Source: Megasphaera elsdenii
Lineage (GTDB): Bacteria > Bacillota > Negativicutes > Veillonellales > Megasphaeraceae
Assembly (NCBI RefSeq): GCF_020539865.1
Contig: NZ_JAJBQV010000007.1
Location: 1-64,000, forward strand
Length of the DNA stretch: 64,000 nucleotides
Direction of reading: 5' to 3'
In this document: in pieces, positions 25,424 through 34,492 of the stretch
Numbering within the stretch: the stretch's first letter is position 1
Layout: the number at the start of each line of letters is the position of its first letter
Program-made: the position numbers and the translations under genes
Notes under the pieces: model-generated
Seen by the model: only the letters and a program-made list of their open reading frames with translations
Told to the model about the DNA's origin: nothing
The model's database searches: none

Positions 25424-25966
25424 GTGTTTTTCTATGTCTTATTCAATGTTGTCATTGCCATCATCGGCATTGTCGCTGTCTTGTACCTTTTATTCCGCCT
25501 CTTTGCCTGGCGGCAGGGCGATGCCCGCTTCGTCATCGAAGCCCGTCGCCGCAAACCGTTTGAACTGAAACAGATGACCCAGGATACGGCTGTCTTTGAA
25601 ACGGAAGTCCCGCTTCACAACGCCGGCCGTCAGCTCGGTACGATCATGGATTTCTATCCCCGGACGTTGCTGCCTCGCGAACAGTATGACAAAGTTATCG
25701 TCCATTCCCAGTTGGCCAATAAAGCGGCTGAACGCGATGACAACTATTGGGAATCGGTCATCTTCAATCCTGGCGACAAGGGCATGATTCGCGTCACCAT
25801 CGCACTGGTCAGCAAAGACGGCAATATCCGTGAAGACCTGAAAACCTTCCCTGACATGCCCATTGACTTGGTATATCAGGTCGTTTCCCGCAGTGAATGG
25901 TACATCCATAAAGCCCGCATTACCTTGAAGGCTTCGGAAGTACAACATGCATTGGAACAGAACTAG
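25424..25966 (+). CDS. Membrane-anchored protein of unknown function
   Basis: A 180-residue protein with one N-terminal membrane segment (about residues 2-25, FNVVIAIIGIVAVLYLLFRL) and a soluble domain with no motif I recognise. The soluble part is mixed alpha/beta by eye (AVFETEVPLHNAG, GMIRVTIALVSKDG, PIDLVYQVVSRSEW). The GTG at 25424 follows AAAGGAG by 9 bases and places the membrane helix right at the start; an ATG at 25388 overlaps the murI stop but lacks a site. It sits 14 bases before the F420-ligase-like gene, and a shared function is plausible but unproven. Confidence 0.7.
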   Translation: MFFYVLFNVVIAIIGIVAVLYLLFRLFAWRQGDARFVIEARRRKPFELKQMTQDTAVFETEVPLHNAGRQLGTIMDFYPRTLLPREQYDKVIVHSQLANKAAERDDNYWESVIFNPGDKGMIRVTIALVSKDGNIREDLKTFPDMPIDLVYQVVSRSEWYIHKARITLKASEVQHALEQN

Positions 25967-25980
25967 GAGGTTTTAACGAG

Positions 25981-26643
25981 ATGGCAGAATTAGAATTAGT
26001 ACCTGTAAAAACGAGAATCCTTACGGATAAAGATGACATTGTCGACGTCATCGAAGAATATGCAAAAAATATCGTCGGCCCGGATGACTTGGTCTGCTCG
26101 GCTGAAAGTGTCGTCGCTATTACCCAGCGCCGCTACACCCGTCCGGAAGAATTGACGCCGTCATGGCAAGCCCGCCTCATGCGCCGCTTCGTCCCTGGTG
26201 AAGGCAGTATGGCCAGCCTCTATGGCATGCAGGCTGCTATGAACCTGGAAGGTGAATGGAAGATGATGTTCTGGTTCTTCATCGGCTTCTTGGCCAAACT
26301 CGTCGGCAAGAACGGCGTATGGTACGCCAAATGCCGCCAGGCATCGCTTACAGACGATGTCACCGGCACGATGCCGCCTTTCGATAAATGCATCGTCTAC
26401 GGCCCGGCGGAACCGGATAAAGTCGCTGAAAAGATTAAACAGCGCATGGGCTGCTACGGTGCCGTCGTCGCCGATGTCAACGACCTCAAGCGCTCGGCTG
26501 TCCTCGGCCACAGCAAAGGCCTGAACCCGAAGGAAATCGCCAAAATCCTCATCGACAACCCCTTCGGCAATGCTTCTCAGAAGACACCTATCGTCGTTAT
26601 CAAGAATTACGCCCAGTTCGTCAAGAACCGGAAGAAGGACTAA
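25981..26643 (+). CDS. F420-0:gamma-glutamyl ligase-like protein
   Basis: This 220-residue protein belongs to the CofE/F420_ligase fold family. It shows VPVKTRILTDKDDI, an early SAESVVAITQRR segment and the C-terminal NPFGNASQKTPIVVI. True CofE adds glutamate to coenzyme F420. No other F420 gene is in this window and the cofactor is not expected in this lineage, so another carboxylate-amine ligase role is more likely. An internal hydrophobic stretch (KMMFWFFIGFLAKLVG) is unusual for a soluble ligase. The preceding membrane protein gene is its probable partner. Confidence 0.8.
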   Translation: MAELELVPVKTRILTDKDDIVDVIEEYAKNIVGPDDLVCSAESVVAITQRRYTRPEELTPSWQARLMRRFVPGEGSMASLYGMQAAMNLEGEWKMMFWFFIGFLAKLVGKNGVWYAKCRQASLTDDVTGTMPPFDKCIVYGPAEPDKVAEKIKQRMGCYGAVVADVNDLKRSAVLGHSKGLNPKEIAKILIDNPFGNASQKTPIVVIKNYAQFVKNRKKD

Positions 26644-26655
26644 GGAGACAGGCCT

Positions 26656-27246
26656 GTGGCAGAAAAAATCGTACTGGCAACGCATAATGCCGGAAAAATC
26701 CGGGAGTTCAAGAGCATCTTGGAACCGTTAGGTTATGAAGCAGTTTCCGTCCACGACGTCATGGCCGATATTACTGAACCGGAAGAAACGGGGAAGACCT
26801 TCGCCGAAAACGCCCTGCTCAAAGCGACGTATTACATGAAGGCCACCGGCCTGCCCTGCCTGGCCGACGATTCGGGCATTGCCGCTGACGCCCTCGGCGG
26901 CCGGCCCGGCGTCTATTCGGCGCGCTATGCCGGCTTGGACTGCGACGATGAAGCCAATAATCAGAAGCTCATTGCCGACTTGGCCGCCTTTCCGCTGGAA
27001 CAGCGGACGGTCCACTACATCTGTTCCCTCGTCCTCATCTGGCCTGACGGCCGGATCGTGACGGCTGAAGGGAGCTGTGACGGTATCCTGCGCGACTTCT
27101 ATGCCGGCCATAACGGCTTCGGTTATGATCCGCTGTTCTACGTGCCCGCCAAGGGCAAGACCATGGCTGAAATGACCATGGAAGAGAAGAACACCATCAG
27201 CCACCGCGGCAAAGCCTTGAAGAAGCTCGTCGAGGCCTTGTCATGA
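26656..27246 (+). CDS. rdgB: XTP/dITP diphosphatase (RdgB/HAM1)
   Basis: This 196-residue house-cleaning pyrophosphatase removes deaminated purine nucleotides. It has LATHNAGKIREFKSIL, the catalytic DDSGIAADALGGRPGVYSAR and GFGYDPLFYVP. The start is GTG at 26656 after AAGGAGA. It overlaps the next gene by four bases (ATGA), the usual coupling of rdgB with a YfcE-type phosphoesterase. Confidence 0.97.
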   Translation: MAEKIVLATHNAGKIREFKSILEPLGYEAVSVHDVMADITEPEETGKTFAENALLKATYYMKATGLPCLADDSGIAADALGGRPGVYSARYAGLDCDDEANNQKLIADLAAFPLEQRTVHYICSLVLIWPDGRIVTAEGSCDGILRDFYAGHNGFGYDPLFYVPAKGKTMAEMTMEEKNTISHRGKALKKLVEALS

Positions 27247-27740
27247 GTACGGTCCGCGTCGGCTTGGTCAGTGACAGCCACGGTCGTTTTGAATGTCTGT
27301 CACGCATGGCCGATGACGCGCCTGACGTGGCGGCTTGGATTCACTGCGGCGACTACTGTGATGATGGCGAAGACCTGGCTATTTATACGGGGGTTCCCGT
27401 CTATGCCGTATTGGGCAACAATGATTATATGACTCATACCCATGATCCAGAATGCCGCTGCGTCACCGTCGGCGGCGTTCGCATCGTCGCCATCCACGGT
27501 TGTCAGTGGTATGGCGAACGGCGTTGGCAGAAGCTGGTCGAACTGGGCCGTCAGAATCAGGCGGACCTCGTCGTCTTTGGCCATACGCACCGCCGTTTCG
27601 CCAAAATGGACGGAGAGATGTGGGTTGTCAATCCCGGCAGTATCGGCCTGCCCCGGGATGGCCGGGAGGGGACGTATGCCATCGTGTCCATCGATGACGG
27701 CGTCATTACCGACGTGGCCTTTCATCAAATCGAACGGTAA
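27243..27740 (+). CDS. YfcE/MJ0936-family metallophosphoesterase
   Basis: This 165-residue calcineurin-like phosphodiesterase has all its metal-binding motifs: VSDSHGR, HCGDYCDD, GNNDY, HGCQW and VFGHTHRRF. It likely acts on phosphodiester substrates with two divalent metals. It is translationally coupled to rdgB through an ATGA overlap. The physiological substrate is unknown. Confidence 0.93.
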   Translation: MSTVRVGLVSDSHGRFECLSRMADDAPDVAAWIHCGDYCDDGEDLAIYTGVPVYAVLGNNDYMTHTHDPECRCVTVGGVRIVAIHGCQWYGERRWQKLVELGRQNQADLVVFGHTHRRFAKMDGEMWVVNPGSIGLPRDGREGTYAIVSIDDGVITDVAFHQIER

Positions 27741-27767
27741 TTCCAGCAGAAATGGATGATAAGATTC

Positions 27768-28532
27768 ATGAAAACGAATAAACTCAAGCTTTACGGGTTC
27801 AATAACCTGACCAAGACCCTGAGCTTCAACATGTATGATATTTGTTATGCCGTCAGCTCTGAGTCGCGCCGTCAATACATCGAATACATCGATGAACAGT
27901 ATAATGCGGAAAGGCTGACCCAGATCCTGCGCAATGTGGCGGACATCATCGGCGCCCACATCCTCAACGTTGCCAGCCAGGATTATGACCCGCAAGGGGC
28001 CAGTGTTACCATCCTCATTTCCGAAGAAGAAGTGAACGATGCCGATGTCGTCTGTCATCTCGACAAGAGCCATCTGACGGTCCATACCTATCCCGAAAGC
28101 CATCCTCAGAAGGGTATCATGACTTTCCGAGCTGATATTGACGTGTCTACGTGTGGCCGCATTTCGCCGCTTAACGCCTTGAATTATCTCCTGGACAGTT
28201 TTGACTCGGACATCGTCACCCTCGATTACCGCGTCCGCGGCTTTACGCGCGATGTGAATGGCAAAAAGCTGTTCATCGACCACCGCATCAATTCCATCCA
28301 GAATTACATCGCCCCGGCTACGCGTAACCGCTATGATATGATTGATGTCAACGTCTATCAGGAAAATATCTTCCATACCAAGATGGTCCTGCACGACTTC
28401 GACTTGGATAATTATTTGTTCAACATCACCCAAGCAGACCTGACACCGCGGCAGCAGCAGCAAATACGCCGTCAAGTGCGTCAGGAAATGCTGGAAATCT
28501 ACAACGGCCGCAACATGCCGTCCATGCGCTAA
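27768..28532 (+). CDS. speD: S-adenosylmethionine decarboxylase proenzyme, E. coli type
   Basis: This 254-residue proenzyme makes decarboxylated SAM for spermidine synthesis. It aligns throughout with the long enterobacterial form: start [20 protein letters not shown] and self-cleavage site at Lys-Ser in [16 protein letters not shown], where the serine becomes the pyruvoyl group. I use the ATG at 27768 because it matches the E. coli N-terminus; an ATG at 27756 adds four residues and has no better site. No spermidine synthase gene is adjacent; a class II aldolase follows. Confidence 0.96.
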   Translation: MKTNKLKLYGFNNLTKTLSFNMYDICYAVSSESRRQYIEYIDEQYNAERLTQILRNVADIIGAHILNVASQDYDPQGASVTILISEEEVNDADVVCHLDKSHLTVHTYPESHPQKGIMTFRADIDVSTCGRISPLNALNYLLDSFDSDIVTLDYRVRGFTRDVNGKKLFIDHRINSIQNYIAPATRNRYDMIDVNVYQENIFHTKMVLHDFDLDNYLFNITQADLTPRQQQQIRRQVRQEMLEIYNGRNMPSMR

Positions 28533-28544
28533 GGAGGCGAGAGC

Positions 28545-29177
28545 TTGGATACCAAGAAAACACTGTGCCGCATCGGACAGAAAATGAAAGAAGCCGGACT
28601 AGTCGCCGCCTGTGATGGCAATATCAGTTTCCGCCGCGACGACGGTACCGTCGTCATTACCCCGTCCGGCGTGCCAAAAGGGGAATTGAAGCCGAAGCAC
28701 CTGCTCGTCGTCGACCTCGATGGCCATGTCCTGGAAGGGACGGGAAAGGCGTCATCCGAATCGGCTCTCCATTTAGAAATTTATCGGAAGCGGGATGACG
28801 TCAAAGCCATTATCCATGCCCATCCCATTACGGCAACGGCTTTGACCGTAGCCGGCATCCCCTTCCGGCCGGACATCGTCACCGAAGGGGCCTTGGTCCT
28901 GGGACCGGTGCCGACTGTACCCTATGCGCCGCCGGGATCGGCAGAGCTGGCCACGGCCTGTGCCGAAGCCGCAGAAGGGGCGGACGTCTTTCTCATGGAA
29001 CGCCACGGTGCTGCTACCGTCGGCCAAGACCTGAACCAGGCCTTCTACCGCTTGGAAACACTGGAAACCGTAGCCAGGATGTACCGTGATTCCCTTATCT
29101 TTGCCGCGGCTAAGGATCAGCAAAACAATAACCCCGCCGCCAAAGCCCAGCCATTGAGCTGGTATTTGAAGCAGTGA
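28545..29177 (+). CDS. Class II aldolase/adducin family protein
   Basis: This 210-residue zinc-dependent enzyme has DGNISFRR, the catalytic acid in SSESALHLEIY, the metal histidines in IIHAHPITATAL and the third in ERHGAATVG. The family includes L-fuculose-1-phosphate aldolase and methylthioribulose-1-phosphate dehydratase. A neighbouring speD gene makes a methylthio-salvage role attractive, but no other salvage gene is here, so I leave it open. The start is TTG, after AAGGAGG. A terminator of the shared family directly follows. Confidence 0.88.
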   Translation: MDTKKTLCRIGQKMKEAGLVAACDGNISFRRDDGTVVITPSGVPKGELKPKHLLVVDLDGHVLEGTGKASSESALHLEIYRKRDDVKAIIHAHPITATALTVAGIPFRPDIVTEGALVLGPVPTVPYAPPGSAELATACAEAAEGADVFLMERHGAATVGQDLNQAFYRLETLETVARMYRDSLIFAAAKDQQNNNPAAKAQPLSWYLKQ

Positions 29178-29231
29178 AAAAGAAGCTGTTGCATTATGCG
29201 TTTTTTGCTTAATGCAACAGTTTCTTTTTTT
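29177..29231. terminator. Rho-independent terminator, shared repeat family
   Basis: AAAAAGAAGCTGTTGCATTA (29177-29196) pairs with its complement from 29210, with one G-T pair, then TTTTTT. The loop TGCGTTTTTTGCT is identical to that of the hairpin at 363-417. Confidence 0.9.
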
Positions 29232-29250
29232 GGCTCATTCAAGGCGCCCC

Positions 29251-29280
29251 TTCACAGGACGCGGCAAAACATGGTATGAT
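29251..29280 (+). promoter_or_regulatory. rqcH promoter
   Basis: TTCACA (29251-29256), an 18-base spacer and TGGTATGAT, with the -10 at 29275-29280. Confidence 0.65.
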
Positions 29281-29328
29281 TAAAAAGATTGTTTGTTTCA
29301 GTGAGAATTACGATAAGGAGGTATCATC

Positions 29329-31032
29329 ATGAATCTGGATGGTATCACATTACATTGCATTACTAACGAACTGGCTGACATCCTCAAGGGCGGCCAGATT
29401 TCTAAGATTTATCAGCTCGATGCCCGGTCCCTCTACTTCCGCGTTTTCAACGATACGGGTATCCACCACCTGGTCATTACGCTAGATGATTCGCCGCGCT
29501 TGTATGTCGCCGATACGATGCCGCCGACGCCGGACATTCCGACAGGGCTTTGCATGTTCCTGCGCAAATACTATGAAAATGGCCGCATCGCCTCTATTGC
29601 CCAGTTGCACTTGGACCGGCTCATCGAAATCGCCGTCGACGTCCTCGACATGTCGGGCCGCCTGGTGACGCGCAAAATCCACGTCGAACTCATGGGGAAA
29701 TACAGCAACGTCATCTTCACCGAAGACGGCACCATCATCGAAGCCCTCATCAAGACGGGTAAAAATAAACAGGCCTTGCGGACCATCGCGCCCAAGGAAC
29801 CTTATGCCTTCCCGCCGAACTTCATGCGCATGGATCCTTTTGCTTTTTCGGCGCAGGAACTGACGGATATGATGGAAACGGGAACAGACGAACCGCTCAA
29901 GACGTGGATGCTCAAGCGCTTCAATGGCATGAGTACGATTGTCCTCAACGAACTGTCTTATGATTCGGGCATCGACGCGGCGCGTACCGTCGGGGATTTG
30001 TCTCCAGCAGACCGCTTTGCCTGGTGCCGTACTGTTGAAACCTTTGGCAAGCGCCTGGAAGGCATGTCGGGAGCCTACGTCTATACGGTCAAGGGCAAGG
30101 AAGTCATTTTTCCGCTGGAACTGCATAGCCTGGCCCAATACCCGCGGCGCCACTTCACTCTCATCGAGACCTACCTCAGCGAATACCAGGCCACGCATCG
30201 CAGCCTCAATGGGGAGCAGGAGCAGCTGCAGAAGAAAGTCGGCAAGCTCATTGAAAAGCAGAAGCGTAAAATCAAGCGTATTGCCAGTGAAATGAAAGAA
30301 ACGAAGAAAATGGATACATATAAGCTCTACGGCGACTTGCTCATGATTTACGCTTACGAAAAGCACGACCATGAAAAAGAAGTGACTGTCCAGAACCTCT
30401 TGTCAGAAGCACAGGAAAAAGTGACCATCCCCTTGAACCCGGCCTATTCCATGACGGATAATGCCAATCGCTATTACAAGCGCTACACCAAGATGCGCAA
30501 CCGCAAGCAGATGTCGGCCCAGCTCCACGAAGAGAACCAGAAGCATTTGGATTACCTCTATTCTTTGGAATACGCCCTGGAAAACACGAGTACGAAGGAC
30601 GAAATCGCCGATATCAAGGCGGAAATGAAACAGATGAACCTCATCAGCGGCCACAACCGGGACAAGCTCAAAAAAGAATCGGCCCAGGATATCCTGACCC
30701 TCCAGGCTGACGGGCTGGATATCTGGGTCGGCCGCAATAACCGGCAGAACGACTTCCTGACCTTGAAGAAAGCCCATCCCTATGACCTCTGGTTCCACGT
30801 CAAGAACCAGCCTGGCTCCCACGTCATCCTGGCTTGCCACAACGTGACGCCTACCAATGCCCAGATCGAACGGGCTGCCCAGCTGGCTGCCTACTACAGC
30901 AAGGCCCGGGAAAGCTCGAAAGTCGAAGTCGACTGTACCCTCGTGCGCCACGTCAAAAAGCCGGCCCACGCCGTTCCAGGCTACGTCATCTTTACCGACC
31001 AGACGACATACATGGTAGAACCCAAAAAATAA
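29329..31032 (+). CDS. rqcH: RqcH/NFACT ribosome-quality-control protein (Rqc2 homologue)
   Basis: At 567 residues it has the complete NFACT layout: NFACT-N (MNLDGITLHCITNELADIL), a helix-hairpin-helix region, a long coiled coil (about residues 285-340 and 385-430), and the NFACT-R domain (DIWVGRNNRQND, WFHVKNQPGSHVIL). It binds stalled 50S subunits carrying peptidyl-tRNA and adds C-terminal alanine tails. Older annotation calls it a fibronectin-binding protein. It has its own promoter, and the yicC operon follows. Confidence 0.95.
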   Translation: MNLDGITLHCITNELADILKGGQISKIYQLDARSLYFRVFNDTGIHHLVITLDDSPRLYVADTMPPTPDIPTGLCMFLRKYYENGRIASIAQLHLDRLIEIAVDVLDMSGRLVTRKIHVELMGKYSNVIFTEDGTIIEALIKTGKNKQALRTIAPKEPYAFPPNFMRMDPFAFSAQELTDMMETGTDEPLKTWMLKRFNGMSTIVLNELSYDSGIDAARTVGDLSPADRFAWCRTVETFGKRLEGMSGAYVYTVKGKEVIFPLELHSLAQYPRRHFTLIETYLSEYQATHRSLNGEQEQLQKKVGKLIEKQKRKIKRIASEMKETKKMDTYKLYGDLLMIYAYEKHDHEKEVTVQNLLSEAQEKVTIPLNPAYSMTDNANRYYKRYTKMRNRKQMSAQLHEENQKHLDYLYSLEYALENTSTKDEIADIKAEMKQMNLISGHNRDKLKKESAQDILTLQADGLDIWVGRNNRQNDFLTLKKAHPYDLWFHVKNQPGSHVILACHNVTPTNAQIERAAQLAAYYSKARESSKVEVDCTLVRHVKKPAHAVPGYVIFTDQTTYMVEPKK

Positions 31033-31042
31033 TGGTTCAATA

Positions 31043-31072
31043 TTGCAAAAATTAAGCTATTTAGGGTATAAT
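31043..31072 (+). promoter_or_regulatory. Promoter of the yicC-remA-gmk-rpoZ-coaBC operon
   Basis: TTGCAA (31043-31048), an 18-base spacer and TATAAT (31067-31072), just after the rqcH stop codon. Confidence 0.75.
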
Positions 31073-31106
31073 GAGATATTGAATAGAATAATAAGGGGGT
31101 TCGTAA

Positions 31107-31994
31107 ATGCGAAGTATGACTGGATTTGGCAGCGGCTCCGGCAACGACGGGAAACTGGCTGTCACCATTGAAATGCGCGCTGTGAACCAACGTTTTTTGG
31201 AATTAAATATCCGTATGCCTCATGCCTACTTGGCGTTGGAAGACCGGCTGCGCAGTGGTATCAAAGCCGTCCTCAAACGGGGCAAGGTCGATGTCTTCGT
31301 CACGGTCCAGGACCTGGATCCGGCCGCACCCGATGTCCGCGTCGACCACGCAGCCTTAGGGGCGGTCAAGACGGCCTTGCAGGACGTAAACGATCGCTTT
31401 TTTGACGGCAAGGTCGTGACTCTCGGCGATGTGACGTCCCTTACCAAAGACTGGTTCGTCCAGACGCCACCGGCTATCGATGCCGATGCCAGCTGGCCGC
31501 CTTTTGTTGCAGCGCTGCAAGGGGCCTTGGACAGCATGGTGGCCATGCGCGAACGGGAAGGGGCCAATATCAGCCGGGATCTCCTCGACAGGGCCGATAA
31601 GATGGCAGCCCTCGTCGAATCCATTGCCAGCCGCAAGGCAGTCATCGTCCAGGTTTATGAAGAACGACTGGAAAAGAAAATCCTGTCCCTCATGGATAAG
31701 GCCCAAGCTGCCGTTCCCGATGAAGATCGTCTCTTGCAGGAAGTGGCCATCTATTCGGATAAAGTCGATTTCACAGAAGAAGTCGTCCGCTTCCGCAGCC
31801 ATCTGAACCAGCTACATACGATGCTCCAGAGTCCCGGTGAAGTTGGGCGCAAACTCGATTTCCTCATCCAGGAAATGAACCGTGAGACCAACACCATCGG
31901 TTCTAAAGCCGGTGACTTGGCTGTGACCGAAGCGGTTCTGCAGCTCAAGAATGAAATCGAAAAGATTCGCGAACAGGTGCAGAATATCGAATGA
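31107..31994 (+). CDS. yicC: YicC-family endoribonuclease
   Basis: This 295-residue protein has the paired YicC domains: N-terminal [12 protein letters not shown] with [14 protein letters not shown], and C-terminal DUF1732 with [20 protein letters not shown]. coli YicC is an endoribonuclease that helps degrade small RNAs. In Firmicutes it opens the operon with remA and gmk, as here. Its stop overlaps the remA start (ATGA). Confidence 0.94.
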   Translation: MRSMTGFGSGSGNDGKLAVTIEMRAVNQRFLELNIRMPHAYLALEDRLRSGIKAVLKRGKVDVFVTVQDLDPAAPDVRVDHAALGAVKTALQDVNDRFFDGKVVTLGDVTSLTKDWFVQTPPAIDADASWPPFVAALQGALDSMVAMREREGANISRDLLDRADKMAALVESIASRKAVIVQVYEERLEKKILSLMDKAQAAVPDEDRLLQEVAIYSDKVDFTEEVVRFRSHLNQLHTMLQSPGEVGRKLDFLIQEMNRETNTIGSKAGDLAVTEAVLQLKNEIEKIREQVQNIE

Positions 31995-32290
31995 TGAACT
32001 TCAAATTATTAAATATCGGCTTCGGCAACGTCGTCATGGGCGACAAAGTCGTAGCCATCATCAGTCCTGAATCGGCGCCGATTAAACGTCTCGTCCAGGA
32101 CGCCCGTGATGGGAATACCCTCATCGATGCGACTTTTGGCCGCAAGACCCGATCGGTCCTTGTCATGGACAACGGCTGGATCATCTTATCGGCCTTGCAG
32201 CCAGAAACGATTTCCCATCGCATCGTCCCTGCCGGCAGTGATGCCGTCCTAGAAGAGGAGATAGAAACAGGGGAAGAAGAAAAGGAGTAG
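31991..32290 (+). CDS. remA: Extracellular matrix regulator RemA (DUF370)
   Basis: This 99-residue DNA-binding regulator of matrix and osmoprotection genes in Bacillus has the family segments [17 protein letters not shown] and [17 protein letters not shown]. It overlaps yicC by four bases and precedes gmk, the canonical context. The last ~15 residues are an acidic Glu-rich tail beyond the core fold. Confidence 0.95.
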   Translation: MMNFKLLNIGFGNVVMGDKVVAIISPESAPIKRLVQDARDGNTLIDATFGRKTRSVLVMDNGWIILSALQPETISHRIVPAGSDAVLEEEIETGEEEKE

Positions 32291-32297
32291 TTGTGTC

Positions 32298-32912
32298 ATG
32301 AATGATTCCGGATTGCTCATCGTTGTGTCCGGCCCGTCCGGAGCCGGCAAGGGGACTATCTGTTCTGCGTTGCGGGAACAGTTCCCGAATATCCAATATT
32401 CTATTTCTATGACGACCCGAAAACCCCGGCCTGGGGAAGTGGACGGCGTCAATTATTATTTTGCCGATAATGAACGGTTCGAGCAGCTCCTGGCAGAAGA
32501 TGCCTTCTTGGAACATGCCAAGGTCTACGACCATTACTATGGTACGCCGAAGAAGTACGTCTATCAGATGCTGGAAGAAGGCAAACACGTCATGTTGGAA
32601 ATCGATATCCAAGGGGCCATGCAGGTTAAAGAACGGTATCCACAAGGTGTCTTCATCTACATCGCACCGCCCAGCCGGGCTGTCCTGGAAAAACGCCTCC
32701 GCGGCCGCCAGACCGATTCGGACGACGTCATCGCCGGCCGGCTGGCCAAGGCTCGGGAAGAGCTGGACTGGATTGACCGCTATGATTACGTTATCGTCAA
32801 CGACGAATTAGAGAAAGCCGTCGATGAAGCGGCGTCCATCTTGAAAGCCGAACAGTGTAAAGTGACGCGTAATGCCCATCGCATCGCCCATACGAAAGAA
32901 TTGTACAAATAA
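32298..32912 (+). CDS. gmk: Guanylate kinase
   Basis: This 204-residue enzyme phosphorylates GMP to GDP. It has the P-loop SGPSGAGKGTIC, the GMP-binding region SISMTTRKPRPGEVDG and VNYYF, and the lid segment around YGTPKKYV. Length is typical. It is encoded between remA and rpoZ, the standard Firmicute order. Confidence 0.97.
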   Translation: MNDSGLLIVVSGPSGAGKGTICSALREQFPNIQYSISMTTRKPRPGEVDGVNYYFADNERFEQLLAEDAFLEHAKVYDHYYGTPKKYVYQMLEEGKHVMLEIDIQGAMQVKERYPQGVFIYIAPPSRAVLEKRLRGRQTDSDDVIAGRLAKAREELDWIDRYDYVIVNDELEKAVDEAASILKAEQCKVTRNAHRIAHTKELYK

Positions 32913-32927
32913 TAGGAGAGATGAACT

Positions 32928-33137
32928 ATGTTAATTAAACCGACCCTCGAATCCTTGATGACTAAAGTAGATAGCAAATACACGCTGGTTACGCTGGCAG
33001 CCAAACGAGCTCGTCAGCTCACAGATGGCGACGAACCCCTCGTCGACGTCGACACGACTAAAGTAGTTTCCATTGCCATGGAAGAAATCGACCAGGGCAA
33101 GATCACGTATGAAGCACCGCGTGACGGCATTAAATAA
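32928..33137 (+). CDS. rpoZ: RNA polymerase omega subunit
   Basis: This 69-residue assembly subunit of RNA polymerase has the conserved helices KYTLVTLAAKRARQLT and KVVSIAMEEIDQGKI. Its position between gmk and coaBC supports the call. Confidence 0.95.
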   Translation: MLIKPTLESLMTKVDSKYTLVTLAAKRARQLTDGDEPLVDVDTTKVVSIAMEEIDQGKITYEAPRDGIK

Positions 33138-33153
33138 CACGGAGGTGTTTTCC

Positions 33154-34368
33154 ATGAGTTTGGAAAAGAAAAAGATTGTCTTAGGTATCACTGGCGGCAT
33201 CGCTGCTTTCAAAGCGGCATCCATTGCCAGCCAGCTCCGCAAGCGGGGGGCTGAAGTCAAATGTATCATGACCGACCATGCGACGAAACTGATCACGCCT
33301 TTGACGATGCGGGAAATCTCAGGCAATCCCGTTGCCGTATCCATGTTTGACGATGTACCCGAATTCAACGTGGAACACATCGCCCTGGCCCGTTGGGCCG
33401 ACGTCTTCGTCATTGCCCCGGCGACGGCCAATATCATCGGCAAAATCGCCAACGGCATTGCTGACGATATGTTGTCGACGACGGTCATGGCTACGACGGC
33501 ACCGGTCCTCATCGCACCGGCTATGAATACGAATATGTATCTGAACCCTATTACGCAGGATAATATGGCCAAGCTGAAGAAATTCGGCTACCATCTCATC
33601 GAACCGGACAGCGGCCATCTGGCCTGTGGCATCGACGGCATCGGCCGCCTGCCCGAACCGGATACTATTGTCGATTACATCGAGCTCCGGGTCTGCCGCA
33701 ACGACCTCTTGAAAGGGAAGAAGGTCCTCGTCACGGCTGGCGGTACGCGGGAACCGATCGACCCGGTCCGCTTTATCGGCAATCATTCCAGCGGCCGCAT
33801 GGGGTTTGCCATCGCTAAGGCTGCCGTCATGGCTGGCGCAGAAGTCACGCTGATTGCCGGGACGACGGATAACTTGAAGACGCCAGTCGGCTTGGCCCGC
33901 CGCGTCGATGTTGGCAGTACGCGGGATATGAAAGCGGCTGTCGACTCCTATTACGATGACTGCGACTTGGTCATCAAATCGGCAGCTGTCGCCGATTACC
34001 GGTCGGCGCATCCGGCAGAAAACAAGATTAAGAAAAACGACGATACCTTGACCATCGAAATGGCCAAGAACCCTGATATCCTCTATGGATTGGGCCAGCG
34101 CAAGACCCATCAGACCTTGGTCGGTTTTGCGGCAGAAACGACGAACGTCATCGAATACGGTACGAAAAAGCTCAAGAAGAAGAACCTCGACATGCTCGTT
34201 GCCAACGACGTCAGTGCCGAAGGGGCTGGCTTCAAAGGGACGACCAATATCGCCACCTTGCTTTTCCCAGACGGATCCATGGAAAAATTAGATAAAATGG
34301 ATAAAGACGAACTCGCCGCCATCATCGTAGCCCGTGCTGCGGCTATCATGGCGAAAAAACAGAGTTGA
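33154..34368 (+). CDS. coaBC: Bifunctional phosphopantothenoylcysteine decarboxylase / phosphopantothenate-cysteine ligase
   Basis: This 404-residue two-domain coenzyme A enzyme has an N-terminal flavin-dependent decarboxylase (GITGGIAAFKAASI, APAMNTNMY, cysteine in HLACGIDG). The C-terminal CTP-dependent ligase has TAGGTREPIDPVRFIGNHSS and KKKNLDMLVANDV. The start at 33154 follows GGAGG by about 8 bases; upstream in-frame sequence overlaps rpoZ and is not conserved. A terminator follows. Confidence 0.97.
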   Translation: MSLEKKKIVLGITGGIAAFKAASIASQLRKRGAEVKCIMTDHATKLITPLTMREISGNPVAVSMFDDVPEFNVEHIALARWADVFVIAPATANIIGKIANGIADDMLSTTVMATTAPVLIAPAMNTNMYLNPITQDNMAKLKKFGYHLIEPDSGHLACGIDGIGRLPEPDTIVDYIELRVCRNDLLKGKKVLVTAGGTREPIDPVRFIGNHSSGRMGFAIAKAAVMAGAEVTLIAGTTDNLKTPVGLARRVDVGSTRDMKAAVDSYYDDCDLVIKSAAVADYRSAHPAENKIKKNDDTLTIEMAKNPDILYGLGQRKTHQTLVGFAAETTNVIEYGTKKLKKKNLDMLVANDVSAEGAGFKGTTNIATLLFPDGSMEKLDKMDKDELAAIIVARAAAIMAKKQS

Positions 34369-34392
34369 TACCAAGAATTTTGCAGCTTGCAG

Positions 34393-34446
34393 AAAAAATA
34401 GGCTGTCCTATTATGCGTTTTCGCATAATAGGACAGCCTATTTTTG
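34393..34446. terminator. Bidirectional rho-independent terminator, shared repeat family
   Basis: An almost 25-bp perfect stem (AAAAATAGGCTGTCCTATTA with its complement, closing on GCG tttt CGC). It separates coaBC from the convergent minus-strand gene. It shares GGCTGTC and TTATGCGTTTT with the hairpin at 363-417. Confidence 0.92.
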
Positions 34447-34463
34447 ATGTTCCTGCAACGAAT

Positions 34464-34492
34464 TGTAGGAGCACGCACGTGGCGGGCCCGCC
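34464..34492. repeat. REP-like palindromic element, copy 1
   Basis: TTGTAGGA is followed by an imperfect palindrome, GCACGCACGTGGCGGGC, and CCGCCC. It abuts the stop codon of the minus-strand gene. A sister copy lies at 39762-39804 with the same CGCACGTGGCG centre. Confidence 0.5.

Noticed and set aside
27300..28475. A 391-codon minus-strand frame across the phosphoesterase and speD genes
   Set aside because: It spans two recognised plus-strand genes and the gap between them. No motif and no start signal.
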